A stretch of 9,277 nt of DNA from VRUE01 sp035554595 (GCA_035554595.1 DATMIH010000071.1:1-9277), one strand, 5' to 3'. Counted from the first letter of the stretch, positions 1 through 5,728 are shown. Notes: generated by a model from the letters alone, not told the origin. Numbers and translations are program-made.

Positions 1-942
1 GACGCCAACCGCAGCCGGGTGCTCTGCCACGCCGAGCCGATCGAAGGCGAGCTCAGCGTGCGGATCGGCCTCGGCTACGTCAAGGGCGTGCGCAAGGAGG
101 AGATGGAGAGCCTCCTCGCCGAGCGCGAGCGCAGCGGCGACTACGCCGGGATCGCCGACCTCGCCTCGCGCTCGGGCGTCGGGCGCGACGGTCTCGAACG
201 GCTCGCCTGGGCGGGCGCGCTCGATGACCTGGTCGGTAGGGGAGGCACCGCCTTGGTGCCGACCCTGACGGCGGCCGGCCGCAGGGAGGCGCTGTGGGAG
301 GCCGGGGGGGCTGGAACGGGCCGGCGGCACGGGGAGGACGTGCAGATGGCGCTGCCGTTGGAGCCGCCGCGGGCACCTGAGCTGAAGCCGCTCAGCGACT
401 GGGAACGGCTGATCGCCAGCTACCACTCGTTCGGGATCACCCTCGACGCCCACCCGCTGGGCTTGATGCGGGATCACCTCGACGACGAGATCCGCTCCAG
501 CGCCGACCTCGAGCGGGACAACAACGGCGCGACCGTCACGGTGGCCGGCTTCGTCGTCGCCCGCCAGCGACCCGGCACCGCCAACGGGATCGTCTTCATG
601 CTGCTCGAGGACGAGATCGGCACGATCAACCTCGTCGTCCCGCCGCCCGTCTACGAGCGCTGCCGCGCCGCCGTGCGGGCCGCCCCCCTGATCCGCGCGC
701 TGGGCCGGCTCGAGCGCCACGAAGGCACCACCAACGTCGTCGTCTCAGAGGTGATCGAGCTGAGCATTCCCAAAGACTCGGTCCAGCGGGGGAGGGCCGG
801 CGGGGACTCCAGCGACCAGCGCCCCGCGACCCCGCCGGTCAAGCCCCGCCAACGCGGCGCCTCCCACCCGTTACGCGAATACGCCGTCGCCGAGCTGCGC
901 GCCGTCGCACCCAATGCGCACAGTTGGGGGCGCCGCCGTTGA
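1..942 (+). CDS. dnaE2: Error-prone DNA polymerase DnaE2/ImuC, C-terminal part (5' end outside window)
   Basis: The reading frame is open from base 1 to the TGA at 940-942 and gives the last 313 residues of a protein that begins upstream. DnaE2 (ImuC) is a C-family polymerase alpha-subunit paralogue used in SOS translesion synthesis with ImuA and ImuB; those partners are not in the window. Residues about 51-77 form a helix-hairpin-helix-like stretch (DLASRSGVGRDGLERLAW). They are followed by a linker with the family's ALPLE segment. Residues about 176-250 form the C-terminal OB fold, with the strongly DnaE2-like strings VARQRPGTANGIVFMLLEDE and NLVVPPPVYERCR. The last roughly 55 residues are a basic, low-complexity tail. 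Replicative DnaE1 lacks this ending, which is why DnaE2 is preferred. The catalytic palm lies outside the window, so activity cannot be judged here. No LexA box can be assessed because the promoter is upstream. Confidence 0.95.
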   Translation, partial: DANRSRVLCHAEPIEGELSVRIGLGYVKGVRKEEMESLLAERERSGDYAGIADLASRSGVGRDGLERLAWAGALDDLVGRGGTALVPTLTAAGRREALWEAGGAGTGRRHGEDVQMALPLEPPRAPELKPLSDWERLIASYHSFGITLDAHPLGLMRDHLDDEIRSSADLERDNNGATVTVAGFVVARQRPGTANGIVFMLLEDEIGTINLVVPPPVYERCRAAVRAAPLIRALGRLERHEGTTNVVVSEVIELSIPKDSVQRGRAGGDSSDQRPATPPVKPRQRGASHPLREYAVAELRAVAPNAHSWGRRR

Positions 943-999
943 CGCAATCATGTGGTTCAGAGCGCCACGCGTGCGTAAAGTCCTGCGACAATACATTTC

Positions 1000-1251
1000 G
1001 TGTTCGGTCGCAGCTTCAAGCGCTATCTCGAGAAACGGGACGAAGAGTTCAAGTCCTGGAGCCAGGAACGAGAGGAGAAGCTCAGGGCGCTGCAGGAGGA
1101 AACGCGGGAATTCAATCGCGAGATCCTGCTCCGCAACGAGAAGGTCTACACGAGGCTGATCGTGCAGATGGAAGAAAACACGGAACAGATTCGGGCGAAC
1201 ACGAGAGCTGTGCTCAGCATGCTCGACCGTTTCAACGGCTCATCTGCCTAA
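1000..1251 (+). CDS. Small charged coiled-coil protein, unknown function
   Basis: This 83-residue ORF ends with TAA at 1249-1251. An in-frame TAA at 976-978 leaves the GTG at 1000 as the only reasonable start. No Shine-Dalgarno sequence precedes it. A GACAAT hexamer at 987-992, seven bases before the GTG, would suit a leaderless transcript, but no convincing -35 is visible. The protein has no signal peptide, membrane segment or cysteine. Residues about 8-75 are very rich in Glu, Arg, Lys and Gln with periodic hydrophobics and read as one long alpha-helical coiled coil, ending in QMEENTEQIRANTRAVLSML. I do not recognise a named family; from memory, similar short proteins ending in an 'IRANT..VL..LDR' helix occur in Solirubrobacterales, but this is unverified. 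It lies 57 bp after dnaE2 and runs tail to tail into the HxlR-type gene, 10 bp away. Heptad-like coding constraint argues that it is a real gene. Confidence 0.7.
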   Translation: MFGRSFKRYLEKRDEEFKSWSQEREEKLRALQEETREFNREILLRNEKVYTRLIVQMEENTEQIRANTRAVLSMLDRFNGSSA

Positions 1252-1261
1252 GGGCTTGCTG

Positions 1262-1963
1262 CTAGACAGGCTGGAGCGCTTGTTCCGCTGCAACGCCCGC
1301 GCACTCGCACGGCTCGGGCATCGGGAAGAGGCGCAGGAAGCGCTTGGCGGCCTGCTTGGAGCCTTCGACCTGGGCGGCGCTGGCAGCGATGGCCTCGTCG
1401 AGGGGGAGCTGGCCAGCGAGGACGGCGGCGAAGGTCGGCGCGTCGGCAAGCGTAAGCGTCGCTGCCGGATCCCCGGCCGAGCCGCGGCCGAGGTCGAGCT
1501 CCCCATTGGTGATCTCTGCGCGGAAACGGCTCTCGGCGATCCGCAGCTCGTACGTAGCGGTCAGATCGCCCGCAGCCTCGCGGTCGAAAAGCGAACGCAG
1601 GGCGAGGACCACCGAGTCGGGGCCGATCTCCTGCGAGTCGGGCGGGATCGGCGAGCGGGCGCCCCAGGCGCCGAGCTTGGTCACGATCGGCTCCAGCTCA
1701 CGGCCCCACTCGGTCAGCTCGTAGACCGTGGACGCCGCCGGCGGCGGCAATTTGCGACGCTGTATGACGCCCCCGTGCTCGAGGTCGCGCAGGCGCTCGG
1801 AAAGGATGTTGGAGCTGGCATGGGGCAGCCCGGTGCGCAGGTCGGTGAAGCGCTTCGGGCCGAGCAGCAGTTCCCGAACCACCAGCAGTGCCCAACGCTC
1901 GCCGACGACGTCGAGGGCGTAGGCGAAACGACAAGCCTCCCCGTATGAGCGCTTTGTCGACAT
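1262..1963 (-). CDS. HxlR-family winged-helix transcriptional regulator with C-terminal SCP2-like domain
   Basis: The 233-residue protein starts at ATG 1963 (MSTKRSYGEACRF). The frame stays open upstream to 2062, but homology begins only at this Met and the upstream bases are AT-rich non-coding DNA. Residues about 10-105 are an HxlR-type winged helix: ALDVVGERWALLVVRELLLG, then FTDLRTGLPHASSNILSERL (recognition helix), then a wing leading to YELTEWGRELEP. Cys11 sits where many HxlR proteins carry their redox-sensing cysteine (as in YodB/HypR). Residues about 134-216 resemble an SCP2 sterol-carrier-type fold (GDPAATLTLADAPTFAAVLAG), a known fusion in actinobacterial HxlR regulators and possibly a ligand pocket. 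Two more cysteines (219, 221) lie near the C-terminus. It is divergent from the efflux pump at 2043 and most likely represses that pump and itself. No Shine-Dalgarno sequence precedes the ATG, so a leaderless mRNA is likely. The ligand is unknown. Confidence 0.88.
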   Translation of the reverse strand: MSTKRSYGEACRFAYALDVVGERWALLVVRELLLGPKRFTDLRTGLPHASSNILSERLRDLEHGGVIQRRKLPPPAASTVYELTEWGRELEPIVTKLGAWGARSPIPPDSQEIGPDSVVLALRSLFDREAAGDLTATYELRIAESRFRAEITNGELDLGRGSAGDPAATLTLADAPTFAAVLAGQLPLDEAIAASAAQVEGSKQAAKRFLRLFPMPEPCECAGVAAEQALQPV

Positions 1964-1977
1964 GTAAATAAGTTTAC
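1964..1977. promoter_or_regulatory. Palindromic candidate operator at the HxlR-gene start
   Basis: GTAAATAAGTTTAC is an inverted repeat with 5-bp arms (GTAAA/TTTAC) around a 4-bp centre. It abuts the regulator's start codon and covers its predicted -10 hexamer (1971-1976). It lies in the AT-rich gap between the divergent regulator and efflux genes, the usual place for a self-regulating HxlR-family operator. The palindrome is directly visible; binding is inferred. Confidence 0.45.
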
Positions 1978-2000
1978 AACCATCAAATACGGATAAGCAA
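1971..2000 (-). promoter_or_regulatory. Candidate promoter of the HxlR-type gene, leaderless
   Basis: On the minus strand TTGCTT (2000-1995) and TAAACT (1976-1971) are separated by 18 bp, resembling a housekeeping -35/-10 pair. The -10 ends seven bases before the ATG at 1963, so transcription would start at or next to the A of the start codon. This agrees with the absence of a Shine-Dalgarno sequence. I found no equally good plus-strand promoter for the efflux gene in the same gap. Confidence 0.4.
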
Positions 2001-2030
2001 GTAGGTAGTTGTTTTTCTGAACCAAATGAT

Positions 2031-2037
2031 AAGGTGG
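2031..2037 (+). promoter_or_regulatory. Shine-Dalgarno sequence of the efflux gene (decides its start)
   Basis: AAGGTGG, one base from AAGGAGG, ends five bases before ATG 2043. The alternative in-frame GTG at 2034 lies inside this element and has no ribosome site of its own, so ATG 2043 is preferred. Confidence 0.7.
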
Positions 2038-2042
2038 CCGAC

Positions 2043-3524
2043 ATGACGAAGACAAACGACAATCGCTGGCTCGCCCTCTACGTCCTCTGCGCGGGGATGC
2101 TGATGATCGTCCTCGACGTGACGATCGTCAACGTCGCCCTGCCGACAATTCAGGACAGCCTCGGCTTCTCTCAGAGCGGCCTGGCCTGGGTCGTCAACGC
2201 TTACCTGATCCCCTTCGGCGGCCTGCTGCTGCTGGCCGGCCGCCTCGGCGACCTGCTCGGCCAGCGCAAGATGTTCCTGATCGGCCTCGCGGTCTTCGTC
2301 GCCGCCTCGTTGCTCTGTGCCGTGGCAGAGAACCAGGCGATGCTGATCGGCGGTCGCTTCTTCGCCGGCGTCGGCGGTGCGCTCGCCTCGGCGGTGATCC
2401 TGGGGATGATCGTGACGATGTTTCCCGAGCCGCGGGAGCAGGCGAAAGCGATCGGCGTCTACGGCTTCGTCGCCTCAGCGGGCGGCTCGATCGGCCTGCT
2501 GCTCGGCGGCATCCTGACTCAGGCGATCAGCTGGCACTGGATCTTCGTGATCAACCTGCCAATCGGCATCGCTACTGCCTACGGGGCCACGCGCCTGGTC
2601 GAGAACAAGCCCGGCCTTGGCTTCCAGGCCGGCGCCGATATCCCCGGCGCGGCTTTGATCACCAGCTCGCTGATGATCGGCGTCTACGCGATTCTCGGCG
2701 TCAGCGATCACGGCTGGGGCTCGGCCCAGACCCTGATTCTCTTTGCCGTCTCGTTCGTCCTCGGCGCCGCCTTCATCGCCCGCCAGACGAGGATCGAGAA
2801 CCCGCTGATGCCGCTGCGGCTCTTCCACTCGCGCAATGTCGTCGGCGCCAACCTGATCCAGGCTTTCCTCGTCGCCGGCATGTTCGGCATGTTCTTCCTC
2901 GGCGCCCTCTACCTGCAGCGGATCCTCGGCTACGACGCGCTGCAGGTCGGCCTCGCCTTCCTGCCGACGACGATCGTGATGGGCACGCTCTCACTCGGCT
3001 TCTCGGAAAAGCTGATCATGCGCTTCGGCCCGCGCCGGACGCTGATCCCGGGCGTGATCATGGTCGGCATCGGCCTGCTGCTCTTCGCCCGCACCCCGGT
3101 GCACGGCGACTACGTCGCCGACCTGCTGGCGCCGCTGCTGCTGGTCGGTCTCGGTGTCGGCACCTCGTTCCCCTCGCTGATGACGCTGGCGATGTCGGGG
3201 GCGACGCAGGAGGACTCCGGTCTCGCTTCGGGCGTGGTCAGCACCAGCATGCAGGTGGGCGGCGCAATCGGCCTCGCCGTGCTGGCGACCCTCGCCGCCC
3301 AGCGCACCGACAACAAGCTCGCCGATGGCGCCGGCAACTTGGCCGCGCTCAACTCCGGCTACCACCTCGCCTACCTGATTGGTGCGGCCCTGGTCGCCGC
3401 GGCCGTGGTGATCGCCTTCACCGTCCTGCGCGAAGTGCCGATGCCCTCGCCCGAGGCGATGGCCGAACACGCTCAGGCGCCCGCCGGCGAGGCCGAGCGC
3501 GAGCCGGCCTACTCCGAGGGCTAG
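2043..3524 (+). CDS. MFS multidrug exporter, DHA2 family (EmrB/QacA type, 14 transmembrane segments)
   Basis: This 493-residue integral membrane protein is expected to act as a drug:H+ antiporter in the cytoplasmic membrane. The length and the distribution of hydrophobic segments fit the 14-helix DHA2 family. The first helix carries the DHA2 signature LDVTIVNVALP (residues 24-34, with Asp25). Motif A, GRLGDLLGQRK, is at 66-76 after helix 2, and LIGGRFFAGVGGAL fits motif B. The helix-5 motif C region reads GFVASAGGSIGLLLGG, typical of exporters. The last 25 residues or so are a hydrophilic, Glu-rich cytoplasmic tail. A partial AAGGTGG ribosome site supports ATG 2043. The divergent HxlR-type gene, 79 bp away, is the likely local repressor. 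Substrates cannot be read from the sequence. The 3' end shares its stop bases with the convergent GroES-like gene. No EmrA-like or outer-membrane partner is adjacent, as expected for a monoderm. Confidence 0.93.
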   Translation: MTKTNDNRWLALYVLCAGMLMIVLDVTIVNVALPTIQDSLGFSQSGLAWVVNAYLIPFGGLLLLAGRLGDLLGQRKMFLIGLAVFVAASLLCAVAENQAMLIGGRFFAGVGGALASAVILGMIVTMFPEPREQAKAIGVYGFVASAGGSIGLLLGGILTQAISWHWIFVINLPIGIATAYGATRLVENKPGLGFQAGADIPGAALITSSLMIGVYAILGVSDHGWGSAQTLILFAVSFVLGAAFIARQTRIENPLMPLRLFHSRNVVGANLIQAFLVAGMFGMFFLGALYLQRILGYDALQVGLAFLPTTIVMGTLSLGFSEKLIMRFGPRRTLIPGVIMVGIGLLLFARTPVHGDYVADLLAPLLLVGLGVGTSFPSLMTLAMSGATQEDSGLASGVVSTSMQVGGAIGLAVLATLAAQRTDNKLADGAGNLAALNSGYHLAYLIGAALVAAAVVIAFTVLREVPMPSPEAMAEHAQAPAGEAEREPAYSEG

Positions 3525-3868
3525 CGGTTCGGCGCCGACTCGAGCACGCCGAGCAGCTCGACCACGCGGCAGACCAGCAAACGCTCCTCGTCGACCTCGA
3601 CCCAGACGCCGGCCGAAGCGGGGAAGACGACGTGGTCACCGGGCTGGACCGGCATCTCAACGCCGACGTGGGTCCACCAGTCGAGGCCGGGGCCGACCGC
3701 CAGCACGATGCCCTGCTGGGGCGGCGGCTCATGGCTGCCGGGCGGCACGACCAGACCGGAGCGGCGCACGCGGTCGGAGTCGAGCTCCTTGATCACGATC
3801 TGATCGAAGAGCGGTCGCAGCTGATGCCGCACGGACTCGGTCGGATCAGGCCTCTGCGCAGTGCTCAC
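3521..3868 (-). CDS. GroES-like co-chaperonin-fold protein (orphan paralogue)
   Basis: The 115-residue protein aligns by eye with GroES/Cpn10 along most of its length. LRPLFDQIVIKEL (17-29) corresponds to the first GroES strand. A mobile-loop equivalent follows at about 32-50 and keeps a hydrophobic tripeptide (SGLVVP, residues 37-42) where GroES has its GroEL-binding IVL. Then come QQGIVLAVGPG (51-61), VQPGDHVVF (74-82) and a C-terminal strand (VDEERLLVCR). The roof-loop region differs (DWWTHVGVEMP), and about 16 extra residues precede the domain. GTG 3868 is the longest start; GTG at 3832 (residue 13) is a plausible alternative, and neither has a clear ribosome site. It lies 72 bp downstream of the sigma gene on the same strand, with no groEL nearby, so it may be a diverged paralogue rather than the housekeeping groES. 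Its stop overlaps the stop of the convergent efflux gene. Confidence 0.82.
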   Translation of the reverse strand: MSTAQRPDPTESVRHQLRPLFDQIVIKELDSDRVRRSGLVVPPGSHEPPPQQGIVLAVGPGLDWWTHVGVEMPVQPGDHVVFPASAGVWVEVDEERLLVCRVVELLGVLESAPNR

Positions 3869-3912
3869 CGGTTTAAGTCTGCCCGATTCAAGCTCGCTGA
3901 GTTTGTCGTTAA

Positions 3913-3928
3913 GGGGGCATATGCGCCC
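3913..3928. other. Short hairpin between the sigma and GroES-like genes
   Basis: On the minus strand GGGCGCATATGCCC can fold with four G-C pairs and one G-U pair around a 4-base loop, followed by CCTTAAC. It lies just after the sigma gene's stop codon. It could be a weak or attenuating terminator, but it has no real U-tract and the GroES-like gene follows on the same strand. Function is uncertain. Confidence 0.25.
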
Positions 3929-3940
3929 AAAAGAGCGAAG

Positions 3941-5125
3941 TCAGCGGCGGGGGAGGGAGGTGAGGCGGCGTTCGATGAAGCGGCGCTCTACTGGGTTGGG
4001 GTCGAGAGACAGGGCGCTCTCGTAGGCTTCGGCCGCCTCCTCGTTGCGTCCTAGGCGGGTGAGCAGGTCGGCGCGGGCACCGTGCAGCGGCTGATAGTCG
4101 TCGAGACCCTCGATCGCGTCGATCAGTTTCAAGCCGCTCTTGGGGTCGTCGCGCATCGCCACCGCCGCCGCTCGGTTGAGTTCGACCACCGGGCCGGGAG
4201 CGATCTCGACCAGCCACTCGTAGAGGCGGACGATTCGCTCCCAGTCAGTTTCCGCCGCGCTTGCGGCTTCGGCGTGGGCGGCCCCGATGCGGGCCTGCAC
4301 TGTGTAGGGCCCGGCGGGCCCGCCGGCCGCCGCTTCGCGCGAGAGCTCTAGACCCTCGGCGATGCGCTCCGCGTCCCACAGCGAGCGGTCCTGATCTTCG
4401 AGCAGAACCAACTCGCCGTCGCGGTCCAGCCGCGCCGCCCGCCGCGCGTCGGTGAGCAGCATCAGGGCGAGCAGGCCCCGCGCCTCGGGCTCGCCCGGCA
4501 GCATCGCGACGAGGATGCGGGCGAGGCGGATCGCTTCGCCGCTGAGCTCGGTGCGGACCAGCTCCTCGCCGGAGGCGGCCAAGTAGCCCTCGTTGAAGAT
4601 CAGGTAGAGGGTCGCCAGCACGGCCGGCAGGCGCTCGGGCATCTGCTCGACCACGGGCACCTCGTAGGGGATGTTGTTGGCGGCGATCTTGCGCTTGGCG
4701 CGGACGAGCCGCTGCGCCATCGCGCTCTCGCCGGCGAGGAAGGCGCGGGCGATCTCGGCGGTGCTGAGCCCGCCGAGGCTGCGCAGGGTCAGCGCCACGC
4801 GTGCCTCGGCGCCCAGCGCCGGGTGGCAGCAGGTGAAGATCAGGCGCAGGCGGTCGTCCTCGATCTCGCCCAGCCGCTCGCCTGGCCCAGCCTCCGCTTC
4901 GGCGCGCATCGCCTCCAGCCGCTCCAGCGCCGCGACCTTGTCGCGCAAGACCCCCTCGCGGCGGATCCGGTCGATCGCCTTATTGCGGGCTACCTGGGTG
5001 ATCCAGGCGCCGGGGTTGGCCGGCACTCCTTCGTGAGGCCAGCGCTCCAGGGCGACGATGAAGGCCTCCTGGACCGCCTCTTCGGCGACGTCGAAGTCGC
5101 CGGTGAGGCGGATCAGCGTCGCCAC
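3941..5125 (-). CDS. ECF42-type sigma factor (sigma-70 family, with DUF6596 and TPR-like C-terminal extension)
   Basis: At 394 residues from GTG 5125 it is about twice the size of a plain ECF sigma factor, as expected for ECF42. Residues 1-55 are sigma region 2 (LTGDFDVAEEAVQEAFIVAL, then NPGAWITQVARNKAIDRIRR). Residues about 90-150 are region 4 (LRLIFTCCHPAL, then LSTAEIARAFLAGESAMAQRL). Residues about 155-250 match DUF6596 (YLIFNEGYLAASGEELVRTELSGEAIRL compressed here to its key blocks FNEGY and LSGEAIRLARI). The C-terminal part resembles TPR helices (VVELNRAAAVAMRDDP; HGARADLLTRLGRNEEAAEAY). No anti-sigma factor is adjacent; the partner is the upstream DGPF gene, the hallmark of ECF42. It should redirect RNA polymerase to TGTCGA/CGWC promoters, including the one before the DGPF gene. 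The start is doubtful: the frame upstream of 5125 encodes VAARAFREESGRA, the family's usual first helix, yet it has no ATG, GTG or TTG up to the DGPF stop. Confidence 0.93.
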   Translation of the reverse strand: MATLIRLTGDFDVAEEAVQEAFIVALERWPHEGVPANPGAWITQVARNKAIDRIRREGVLRDKVAALERLEAMRAEAEAGPGERLGEIEDDRLRLIFTCCHPALGAEARVALTLRSLGGLSTAEIARAFLAGESAMAQRLVRAKRKIAANNIPYEVPVVEQMPERLPAVLATLYLIFNEGYLAASGEELVRTELSGEAIRLARILVAMLPGEPEARGLLALMLLTDARRAARLDRDGELVLLEDQDRSLWDAERIAEGLELSREAAAGGPAGPYTVQARIGAAHAEAASAAETDWERIVRLYEWLVEIAPGPVVELNRAAAVAMRDDPKSGLKLIDAIEGLDDYQPLHGARADLLTRLGRNEEAAEAYESALSLDPNPVERRFIERRLTSLPRR

Positions 5126-5181
5126 CGCCCGCCCCGACTCCTCGCGGAAGGCGCGGGCGGCGACGCTGTCGCGAGCGGTGG

Positions 5182-5559
5182 CTACGAGCGCTCCGCCTTC
5201 TCCAGCAGTTCCTTGCCGCCGGTCACCATCGGCCGGATTTCGACGTGATTGCTCGTGAAGGGGATCTTCTTCGCCCAGGCAAGCGCCTCGTCGAGGCTCT
5301 CGACGTCGATGATCCAGAAGCCGGAGAGCTGCTCCTTGGTCTCGGCGAAGGGACCGTCGGTGACCAGCGGCTCGCCCTCGCTGTAGTGGACGGTGGTTCC
5401 GGTGGCGCGCTCCTGCAGGCCGGCGCCGGTGACCATGGCGCCCGCCTCGGTCAGCTCGGCATTGAACTGACCCATCTCGGCGAGGTTCTTCTTTACCTCA
5501 TCGGGCGTGATCTCCTCCCAGCTGCGCTCCTCGGCGATCAAAGCAAGCATGAACTGCAT
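5182..5559 (-). CDS. DGPF-motif protein (YCII-related), partner of the ECF42 sigma factor
   Basis: The 125-residue soluble protein starts at ATG 5559, preceded by a perfect AGGAGG seven bases upstream (5567-5572). The open frame up to 5604 is untranslated leader. It begins with a ferredoxin-like YCII-type strand (MQFMLALIAEE). It then carries the helix EVKKNLAEMGQFNAELTEAGA and a GAGLQ segment. The eponymous D68-G69-P70-F71 follows, continuing into AETKEQLSGFWIIDVESLDEAL, and a last strand EIRPM. DGPF proteins are small alpha/beta proteins of unknown biochemistry encoded beside ECF42 sigma factors and are known members of their regulon; a signalling or target role is open. This gene is first in the operon, directly behind a TGTCGA-N17-CGTC promoter. 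Its TAG lies inside the upstream open frame of the sigma gene, suggesting translational coupling. Confidence 0.92.
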   Translation of the reverse strand: MQFMLALIAEERSWEEITPDEVKKNLAEMGQFNAELTEAGAMVTGAGLQERATGTTVHYSEGEPLVTDGPFAETKEQLSGFWIIDVESLDEALAWAKKIPFTSNHVEIRPMVTGGKELLEKAERS

Positions 5560-5566
5560 CTCGATT

Positions 5567-5572
5567 CCTCCT
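5567..5572 (-). promoter_or_regulatory. Shine-Dalgarno sequence of the DGPF gene
   Basis: A perfect AGGAGG on the minus strand ends seven bases before ATG 5559. It fixes this start over the upstream in-frame ATG at 5604, which would also lie at or before the predicted transcription start. Confidence 0.8.
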
Positions 5573-5610
5573 GTCTCGTGAGCAGCGCCGTTCGCCGCTC
5601 TCACCCTAAC

Positions 5611-5637
5611 GACGAACGAGCCGAGCCCAGATCGACA
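5611..5637 (-). promoter_or_regulatory. ECF42-type promoter in front of the DGPF-sigma operon
   Basis: On the minus strand TGTCGA (5637-5632) is followed after exactly 17 bp by CGTC (5614-5611). The published ECF42 consensus, from work on Streptomyces venezuelae, is TGTCGA at -35 and CGA/TC at -10. Transcription would start near 5604-5606, leaving a leader of about 45 nt before the DGPF start. The match implies that the sigma factor activates its own operon. I checked the other TGTCGA occurrences I could find in the window and none has CGWC at a matching distance. Confidence 0.7.
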
Positions 5638-5664
5638 GATCGGCCAGATCGGCTTGCGATCTGG
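5628..5664. repeat. Three direct CAGATCG repeats and an inverted copy
   Basis: CAGATCG occurs at 5628-5634, 5636-5642 and 5645-5651, with its complement CGATCTG at 5657-5663. The last two form a perfect 8-bp inverted repeat (CCAGATCG, 5-base loop GCTTG, CGATCTGG) at 5644-5664. The first two copies flank or overlap the -35 element of the DGPF-sigma promoter, and the array also lies upstream of the plus-strand esterase gene. No U-tract follows, so a terminator is unlikely; a regulator site is possible. Confidence 0.6.
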
Positions 5665-5728
5665 ACTGTATTACGCAAAATCGGGTACGAAGCGCACGTA
5701 ACTCAAGGGCGGGGGAGGAGAGCAATAA

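Noticed and set aside
304..310. Run of seven G in dnaE2 as a phase-variation tract
   Set aside because: The frame is intact, runs of this length are expected in GC-rich DNA, and there is no sign of alternative frames being used.
1256..1948. Long plus-strand open frame (230 codons) antisense to the HxlR-type gene
   Set aside because: Composition is that of a GC-rich antisense shadow, with no recognisable domain, while the minus strand encodes a clear winged helix plus SCP2-like protein.
1955..1962. TGTCGACA next to the regulator start as a second ECF42 -35 element
   Set aside because: Neither strand has CGWC about 17 bp downstream; the bases are the first codons of the regulator (ATG TCG ACA).
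1968..2033. Three ATAAG copies in the regulator/efflux gap (1968, 1993, 2029) as an operator array
   Set aside because: The unit is too short, spacing is irregular (25 and 36 bp) and the region is AT-rich, so chance is a sufficient explanation.
3913..3928. Hairpin after the sigma stop as a strong intrinsic terminator
   Set aside because: The stem is only four G-C pairs plus a G-U pair and there is no U-tract on either strand; kept only as a low-confidence structure.
5126..5181. Gap between the DGPF and sigma genes as a plain intergenic region
   Set aside because: The sigma frame is open across it and encodes a family-like N-terminal helix, so it is probably coding despite lacking a canonical start.
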